Shown piece by piece: positions 58,795-64,000 of a DNA stretch of 64,000 bases. Location: assembly GCF_002836515.1 (NCBI RefSeq), contig NZ_PJBC01000064.1, positions 62,001 through 126,000 of the forward strand, in the 5' to 3' direction. Origin of the DNA: Pseudomonas sp. Choline-02u-1 (GTDB taxonomy: Bacteria > Pseudomonadota > Gammaproteobacteria > Pseudomonadales > Pseudomonadaceae). The position numbers and the translations under genes were made by a program. The first letter of the stretch is position 1; the number at the start of each line of letters is the position of its first letter. The notes beneath the pieces were generated by a model. That model was not told where the DNA came from. It searched no databases and saw nothing but the letters and a program-made list of their open reading frames with translations.

Positions 58795-59671
58795 GTCGGT
58801 AGAACCTGTCCAGTAGGCTCGGGAGCGCAGCACGCCAGGCACGCGGCTTGATCCCGAAAGTGTGGAGAATTTTCTTGCAGGCCAGCACCGCATGTTGCGG
58901 TTCCTCGGCGGCGTCCGGGCGCGCGGCGTGCGCCTGCGCGGTCGGTGCTTCGATCGCCAGCGGATGCAGACTGCGTGCTTCGGTGAGAATCGCCTGGCCC
59001 AGCGCCAGCGGCGTGGTCGCTTCATGGCCGGCGTAGTGATAGGTGCCCCAGAGCGGCGCGGCGCAGTCGAGTTGTTTGAGCACCGAGATGATCACGCGTG
59101 CGGCATCGTCGACCGGGGTTGGATTACCGCGACGGTCATCGGCCAGCAGCAACTCTTCGGGTTTTTCCGCGCGGGCGAGGAAGCGCCCGAGAGTGCCGTC
59201 CGCACTGTCGTCGAGCAGCCAGCCAAAACGCAGCAATACATGTTGCGGGCAGGTTGCGCGCACGCTTTGCTCGATGCGCCACAAGGCCTGACCGCGCAGG
59301 CCCAACGGCACCGGTTCGTCTTTTTCGCTGTAGGCCGTGGCCCGCGAACCGTCGAACACGCGATAGCTCGACGGCTGCACGAGGACAATGTTGTGGTGCT
59401 GGCACAGTTCGGCCAGACGCTCGATGGCGCGCTCCTGGCCAGTCATGCGGCTTTCGCTGACGCTCTCGGCCTGGAACCAGTCGAAATAGTAGGCGAGGTT
59501 GATCAACGCATCGGGACGGGTGTCGTCGAGCAATTGTGTGAGGCTCGCGGCATCCCAGCCATTTTCGGGCGGGCGGGGGGCAAGAAAACCGATGTCTTCT
59601 TCCGCACCGAGGCGAATCAGCGCCTGCCCAAGGGCATTTCCGCCGCCCAGTAACATAAGGCGCATTCGCAT
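58787..59671 (-). CDS. RmlD-like sugar-nucleotide-binding protein (NAD(P)-dependent)
   Basis: A 294-aa protein with an N-terminal nucleotide fold (RLMLLGGGNALGQALIRLG, a loosened GxxGxxG) and an RmlD/dTDP-4-dehydrorhamnose-reductase-like layout (DALINLAYYFD, VQPSSYRVFDG, LRFGWLLDDSA). The Tyr-x-x-x-Lys site is not clear, so catalysis is uncertain. Its 3' end overlaps the epimerase start, so the two form an operon. The gene pair is recalled next to oprG in P. aeruginosa (PA4068-PA4069). Confidence 0.82.
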   Translation of the reverse strand: MRMRLMLLGGGNALGQALIRLGAEEDIGFLAPRPPENGWDAASLTQLLDDTRPDALINLAYYFDWFQAESVSESRMTGQERAIERLAELCQHHNIVLVQPSSYRVFDGSRATAYSEKDEPVPLGLRGQALWRIEQSVRATCPQHVLLRFGWLLDDSADGTLGRFLARAEKPEELLLADDRRGNPTPVDDAARVIISVLKQLDCAAPLWGTYHYAGHEATTPLALGQAILTEARSLHPLAIEAPTAQAHAARPDAAEEPQHAVLACKKILHTFGIKPRAWRAALPSLLDRFYRHG

Positions 59672-59828
59672 AGAGTCAGCAGGCCCAGTCTGATTGGAAC
59701 GATGGCTTTAGCGACGGATCTCGTGGAACCGTCGTCGATAATTGCCGGAATCGTTGCATTTTGCGGGTTTAGTGCGCAACCGTCATCCGCAAAGTGTGTA
59801 TCGCCAGGATTTGTGTTGTGGCAATTGC

Positions 59829-59900
59829 CCCCTTCGCGAGCAAGCTCGCTCCCACATGGGCACGCGGTCAACTGTGGGAGCGAGTTTGCTCGCGAGGGGC
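59829..59900. repeat. REP/REPIN pair upstream of the Lhr-type helicase gene
   Basis: CCTTCGCGAGCAAGCTCGCT and its inverse (GAGCGAGTTTGCTCGCGAGG) lie in the 296-bp divergent gap, which holds no other clear element. Confidence 0.85.
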
Positions 59901-59967
59901 ACTGCCAGACAGCCGAGATCCCCAGCGGTACTTGCATCTTCCCGCCCCCGCCCGCATAACTTCAGTC

Positions 59968-62900
59968 ATGAATCTGCCCCTCCCCGCCAACAGCGCTCTG
60001 GCCGGCTTTCACCCCGCCGTCAGCGCCTGGTTCAGCCACACGTTCCCGGCGGTCACAGCTGCCCAGGCCCGTGCGTGGCCGCTGATCCGCCAGCGCCGTT
60101 CGACGCTGATTGCCGCGCCCACCGGCTCGGGCAAGACCCTGACGGCGTTCCTCGCCGTGCTCGATGAGCTTGTCCACCGCGGCCTCGAACACCCCGACGG
60201 TCTGCCCGCCGAAACCCTGGTGGTTTACGTCTCACCGTTGAAAGCACTGTCCAATGACATCCAGATCAACCTGCAGAATCCGCTGGCCGGCATCACCGAA
60301 CAACTGCGCCAACTGGGTCTGCCCGAGCTGCAGATCACTACGGCCGTGCGCACCGGCGATACCCCGCAGAAAGACCGCGCCGCCATGCGCAAGACCGCAC
60401 CGCACATTCTGGTGACCACTCCGGAATCGCTGTACGTGCTGCTCGGTTCCGAGTCAGGCCGTAAGATGCTCGGCACCACGCGCACGGTGATCATCGACGA
60501 AATCCACGCCATGGCCGCCGGCAAGCGCGGCAGTCACCTGTCCTTGAGCCTTGAGCGCCTGCAAGCCTTGTGCAGCGAACCGCTGACCCGAATCGGCCTG
60601 TCCGCCACACAGAAACCGGTCGAAGCCGTGGCGCAATTTCTCGTCGGCCATGAGCGCCCCTGCGAGATCGTCGACATCGGCCACGCCCGCCCGCGAGACC
60701 TGGGCATCGAAGTGCCGCCGGTGCCGTTGTCGGCGGTGATGGCCACCGATGTCTGGGGATTGGTTTATGACCGTCTCGCCGAACTTGCTCGCGAGCACCG
60801 CACCACGCTGATTTTCGTCAACACCCGGCGCCTCGCCGAGCGCCTCAGCCGGCATCTGAGCGAACGCCTCGGCAAGCACGCGGTGGCGGCGCACCACGGC
60901 AGTCTCGCCAAGGAGTTTCGCCTCGATGCGGAACAACGGCTCAAGCGCGGCGAGCTGCAAGTGCTGATCGCCACCGCGTCGCTGGAACTGGGCATCGATA
61001 TCGGTGAAGTCGACCTGGTCTGCCAGATCAGTTCGCCGCGTTCGATCGCCGCGTTTCTGCAAAGAGTGGGTCGCTCCGGACACCAGGTCGGCGGCACGCC
61101 CAAGGGGCGTTTGTTCGCCACCACCCGCGACGACCTGATCGAGTGCGCCGCCCTGCTCGACTGCGTGCGTCGGGGCGAGCTCGATACGCTGCACATTCCG
61201 GAAAAACCGCTGGACGTGCTGGCGCAGCAGATCATTGCCGAGGTCAGTTGCCAGGAATGGTCGGAAGACGCCTTGCTGGCGATGTTCCGCCAAGCGTGGC
61301 CGTATCGCGACCTCAATGAAAAACACTATCAGGCCCTGCTGAGCATGCTCGCCGAAGGCTACAACGGGCGCCAGGGCATCCGCAGCGCCTACCTGCATCG
61401 CGACGCCGTCAGCCGCACGTTGCGTGGGCGGCGTGGCGCGCAACTGACCGCCGTGACCAGTGGCGGCACCATCCCGGACAACGCCGACTACAGCGTGCTG
61501 CTTGAACCGCAGGGTTTGAACATCGGCAGCGTCAACGAAGATTTCGCCGTGGAAAGTATCGCTGGCGATGTGTTCCAGCTCGGCAATACCTCTTACCGCA
61601 TCCTGCGGGTGGAAAGTGGCAAGGTGCGCGTCGAGGATGCGCAGGGCATGCCGCCGACCATTCCATTCTGGCTCGGCGAAGCGCCGGGGCGCAGTGATGA
61701 ACTGTCGGCGGCCGTCGCGCGCCTGCAAGCGCAGTTGGACGAATTGCTCAGCGCCAGCCCCGGGAATCTGCAACCGGCGCTCGACTGGCTGACCGCCACA
61801 CTCGGCCTCAACCTCGCCAGCGCCGAGCAACTGGTCGAATATCTGGCGCGCGCACGGCAAACCCTCGGCGCCCTGCCCTCGCAGGACACGCTGTTGATGG
61901 AGCGGTTTTTCGACGAGTCCGGTGGCACCCAACTGATCATCCACACGCCGTTCGGCAGCCGCATCAACCGCGCCTGGGGCCTGGCCCTGCGCAAGCGTTT
62001 CTGCCGCACCTTCAACTTCGAGCTGCAGGCCGCTGCCAGCGAAGACGCGATCGTCTTGTCGCTCTCGACCAGTCACAGTTTCGAGCTCGATGAAGTCTGG
62101 CGTTACCTGCACAGCAACAGCGCTGAACACACGCTCATTCAAGCGGTGCTTGATGCGCCGTTGTTCGGCGTGCGCTGGCGCTGGAATGCCGGGGTGGCGC
62201 TGGCGTTGCCGCGCTTCACCGGCGGGCGCAAAGTCGCTCCGCAACTGCAACGGATGAAAAGCGAAGACCTGATCGCCAGTGTGTTTCCCGACCAGATCGC
62301 CTGCCTGGAAAACCTCGCCGGCGAGCGCGAAGTCCCCGAGCATCCGCTGGTCGAACAAACCCTCGACGATTGCCTGCACGAAGCGATGGACAGCGAAGGC
62401 TGGCTGACCCTGCTGCGGCGCATGGAGCGTGGCGAGGTGCGCCTGATCGCGCGGGATTTGCCTGCGCCGTCGCCACTGGCGGCGGAAATTCTCAGCGCCC
62501 GGCCGTACACGTTTCTCGACGACGCGCCGCTTGAAGAACGTCGCACCCAAGCGGTGATCAACCGACGCTGGAGCGATCCGCAATCGACCGACGACCTCGG
62601 TGCGCTCGATGCCGACGCGATCACGGCGGTGCGCGAAGAAGCGTGGCCGTCGCCCAATTCGATGGATGAAATGCACGAAGCGCTGATGAGCCTCGCCTGC
62701 ATCAGCGACACCGAGGCGCAGGCCAACGCGGGTTGGCCGGACTGGCTGCAAACGCTGATGACCGGCGGGCGTGCTTGCCTGTTACAGGTCGACGCTGAGC
62801 ATCAGTTATGGCTGGCGCGCGAGCGTTTGAGTTGTCTGCGGGCACTTTATCCACAGGCCACATTGCAGACTGCAGCGGTAGAGCTGCCCGGTTTCGACGA

Positions 62901-64000
62901 AACGTGGACATTCGATGAAGCCCTGCTCGAAGTGATCCGCGCCCGGCTCGGCGCCTTCGGGCCAATCCCGTTGTCCGCCATCGCCGAGTCGCTTGCTTTG
63001 CCAGCCGCGCAGGTCAATCAGTCCCTCGCGCAGTTGGAGCGTGAAGGCTATGTGTTGCGCGGCCAGTTCACGCCGCACAGCGAAATCGAAGAATGGTGCG
63101 AACGCCATCTGCTGGCGCGTATTCATCGCTACACGGTCAAGCGCCTGCGCCGGGAAATCGAACCGGTGGCATTGCAGGACTTCATGCGTTTCCTGTTCGA
63201 CTGGCAGCATCTGACGCCGGCCACCCAAGGTCAGGGCAGCGCGGTGTTGCCGGCGATTGTCGGCCAGTTCGAAGGCTACCCGGCCGCAGCTTCGGCGTGG
63301 GACAGCGACATCCTGCCGGCCCGCCTCAAGGACTATTCGCCGAGCTGGCTGGACGAACTGTGCCGCAACGGCAAACTGGTGTGGACGCGCATCAATGCGC
63401 GGCAGAAGGTCAGCGGCTCGGCATTGCGCAGTACACCGATTGTGCTGCTGCCGCGTAGCCAGGTGGGTTTGTGGAGCGCATTGGCGGAACAGACGCCAGT
63501 GAGTGAGTTATCGCCCAAAACACAGAAAGTTTTTGAGGCGCTGAGTCAGCAGGGTGCGCTGTTTTTCGATGAGCTGATTCATGAAGCGCGCCTGCTGCGC
63601 AGCGAACTGGAAATCGCCTTGCAGGAACTGGTCGCCGCCGGGCTGGTGAACGCCGACAGCTTTGCCGGCCTGCGCGCACTGATCACGCCGGCGAGCAAAC
63701 GCCAACAGCGCAGCAGTCGGCGTGGACGCGGCGCGTTCATCGGCGGCATGGACGATGCCGGGCGTTGGGCTTTACTGCGCCGTGGAACAACCGTGGACGC
63801 GGCCGAGACACTCGAACATGTGGCCATGACTCTGCTGCGCCGCTACGGCGTAGTGTTCTGGCGTTTGCTGGAGCGTGAAGCCGACTGGTTGCCGAGCTGG
63901 CGGGAATTACTGCGCACCTTCCATCGACTGGAAGCGCGAGGCGAGATTCGTGGCGGGCGGTTTGTCAGTGGCCTGGCCGGGGAGCAATTTGCCTTGCCCG
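59968..64000 (+). CDS. Lhr-type DEAD/DEAH-box ATP-dependent helicase, 3' end cut by window
   Basis: 1344 codons are visible and the frame is still open at the window end; full-length Lhr enzymes of this class are somewhat longer. Helicase motifs: I (IAAPTGSGKTLTAF, about residue 48), Ia (VYVSPLKALSND), II (IIDEIHAMAAGKRGSHL, about 175), III (LSATQKP), V (IATASLELGIDIGEVDLVCQ) and VI (QRVGRSGHQVGGTPKGR). A long Lhr-specific C-terminal part follows. Lhr family proteins translocate 3'-5' on single-stranded DNA and unwind RNA-DNA hybrids; the larger bacterial form is linked to DNA repair. No ribosome-binding site is obvious; the ATG at 59968 fits the family start. Confidence 0.92.
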   Translation, partial: MNLPLPANSALAGFHPAVSAWFSHTFPAVTAAQARAWPLIRQRRSTLIAAPTGSGKTLTAFLAVLDELVHRGLEHPDGLPAETLVVYVSPLKALSNDIQINLQNPLAGITEQLRQLGLPELQITTAVRTGDTPQKDRAAMRKTAPHILVTTPESLYVLLGSESGRKMLGTTRTVIIDEIHAMAAGKRGSHLSLSLERLQALCSEPLTRIGLSATQKPVEAVAQFLVGHERPCEIVDIGHARPRDLGIEVPPVPLSAVMATDVWGLVYDRLAELAREHRTTLIFVNTRRLAERLSRHLSERLGKHAVAAHHGSLAKEFRLDAEQRLKRGELQVLIATASLELGIDIGEVDLVCQISSPRSIAAFLQRVGRSGHQVGGTPKGRLFATTRDDLIECAALLDCVRRGELDTLHIPEKPLDVLAQQIIAEVSCQEWSEDALLAMFRQAWPYRDLNEKHYQALLSMLAEGYNGRQGIRSAYLHRDAVSRTLRGRRGAQLTAVTSGGTIPDNADYSVLLEPQGLNIGSVNEDFAVESIAGDVFQLGNTSYRILRVESGKVRVEDAQGMPPTIPFWLGEAPGRSDELSAAVARLQAQLDELLSASPGNLQPALDWLTATLGLNLASAEQLVEYLARARQTLGALPSQDTLLMERFFDESGGTQLIIHTPFGSRINRAWGLALRKRFCRTFNFELQAAASEDAIVLSLSTSHSFELDEVWRYLHSNSAEHTLIQAVLDAPLFGVRWRWNAGVALALPRFTGGRKVAPQLQRMKSEDLIASVFPDQIACLENLAGEREVPEHPLVEQTLDDCLHEAMDSEGWLTLLRRMERGEVRLIARDLPAPSPLAAEILSARPYTFLDDAPLEERRTQAVINRRWSDPQSTDDLGALDADAITAVREEAWPSPNSMDEMHEALMSLACISDTEAQANAGWPDWLQTLMTGGRACLLQVDAEHQLWLARERLSCLRALYPQATLQTAAVELPGFDETWTFDEALLEVIRARLGAFGPIPLSAIAESLALPAAQVNQSLAQLEREGYVLRGQFTPHSEIEEWCERHLLARIHRYTVKRLRREIEPVALQDFMRFLFDWQHLTPATQGQGSAVLPAIVGQFEGYPAAASAWDSDILPARLKDYSPSWLDELCRNGKLVWTRINARQKVSGSALRSTPIVLLPRSQVGLWSALAEQTPVSELSPKTQKVFEALSQQGALFFDELIHEARLLRSELEIALQELVAAGLVNADSFAGLRALITPASKRQQRSSRRGRGAFIGGMDDAGRWALLRRGTTVDAAETLEHVAMTLLRRYGVVFWRLLEREADWLPSWRELLRTFHRLEARGEIRGGRFVSGLAGEQFALP

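Noticed and set aside
60454..62751. A 765-codon open frame on the - strand opposite the Lhr-type helicase
   Set aside because: The helicase frame has all motifs and stays open to the window end; the antisense product is low-complexity and Arg/Gln/His-rich.

Overview
The window is a 64 kb piece of a Pseudomonas chromosome, most likely from the P. fluorescens group. The reasons are high GC content, dense operons with ATGA/GTGA overlaps, about ten REP/REPIN-type inverted repeats of two families in the intergenic gaps, and a gene order (ubiX-mpl-eatR-exaC-eat-eutBC ... mtfA-ppa ... xseB-ispA-dxs ... ribA ... pgpA-thiL-nusB-rib genes-nrdR ... zinc-related operon-oprG) that, from memory, follows the PA4019-PA4069 neighbourhood of P. 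aeruginosa PAO1 with insertions. No rRNA, tRNA, IS element, prophage or CRISPR array was seen.

Layout. 1-4.3 kb: C-terminal part of a large TcdA/TcdB-pore-domain toxin-like protein with RTX-like motifs, a strong terminator, and two small convergent genes of unknown function. 4.4-11.6 kb: LON-domain protein and LrgAB membrane pair, MaoC-like dehydratase, a MORN-repeat/C13-peptidase lipoprotein, an NAD(P)-binding oxidoreductase, a YceK-type lipoprotein, ubiX and mpl. 11.7-19.5 kb: an ethanolamine catabolic locus. The sigma-54 activator EatR is divergent from exaC-eat-eutB-eutC, and a near-consensus -24/-12 promoter and two 18-bp dyads lie between them. 19.6-24.2 kb: GNAT, DedA, MtfA, pyrophosphatase, an S24/XRE repressor with candidate operators, and a gap holding a candidate structured small RNA. 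24.2-34.4 kb: a six-gene bacterial alpha-2-macroglobulin (mag/yfa) operon. 34.5-35.8 kb: a Fic-family protein behind two tandem perfect dyads. 35.9-43 kb: xseB-ispA-dxs (isoprenoids), a BtuB-like receptor and a BtuF-like binding protein (cobalamin uptake), ribA. 43.3-50 kb: a solute-binding protein, then nrdR-ribD-ribC-ribBA-ribE-nusB-thiL-pgpA reading leftward. 50.1-53.4 kb: YbaY-type lipoprotein, methyltransferase, thioredoxin-TPR (CnoX/YbbN-like) and two hypotheticals. 53.5-57.7 kb: a zinc-related operon (His-rich ZrgA-like protein, MacB/LolD-type ABC transporter, DUF3299 protein) behind a Zur-like dyad, followed by OprG/OmpW behind an Anr/Fnr-like site. 57.9-64 kb: two sugar-nucleotide NAD-dependent enzymes and an Lhr-type helicase cut by the window end.

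How genes work together. EutBC needs adenosylcobalamin, and the window also carries cobalamin uptake genes. The riboflavin genes are split between the nrdR-rib cluster and a separate ribA; the RibBA fusion has lost the zinc ligands of its cyclohydrolase half, so RibA should be the working GTP cyclohydrolase II. The mag operon is the most unusual block. Besides the thioester-less macroglobulin it encodes a DUF1175 protein that reads like an NlpC/P60 enzyme, and a DUF2300 protein that reads like a degenerate penicillin-binding domain joined to a SpoIID-like segment with a C-terminal HExxH. This suggests a periplasmic, peptidoglycan-associated defence or repair complex. These readings come from motifs only and have not been tested by database search.
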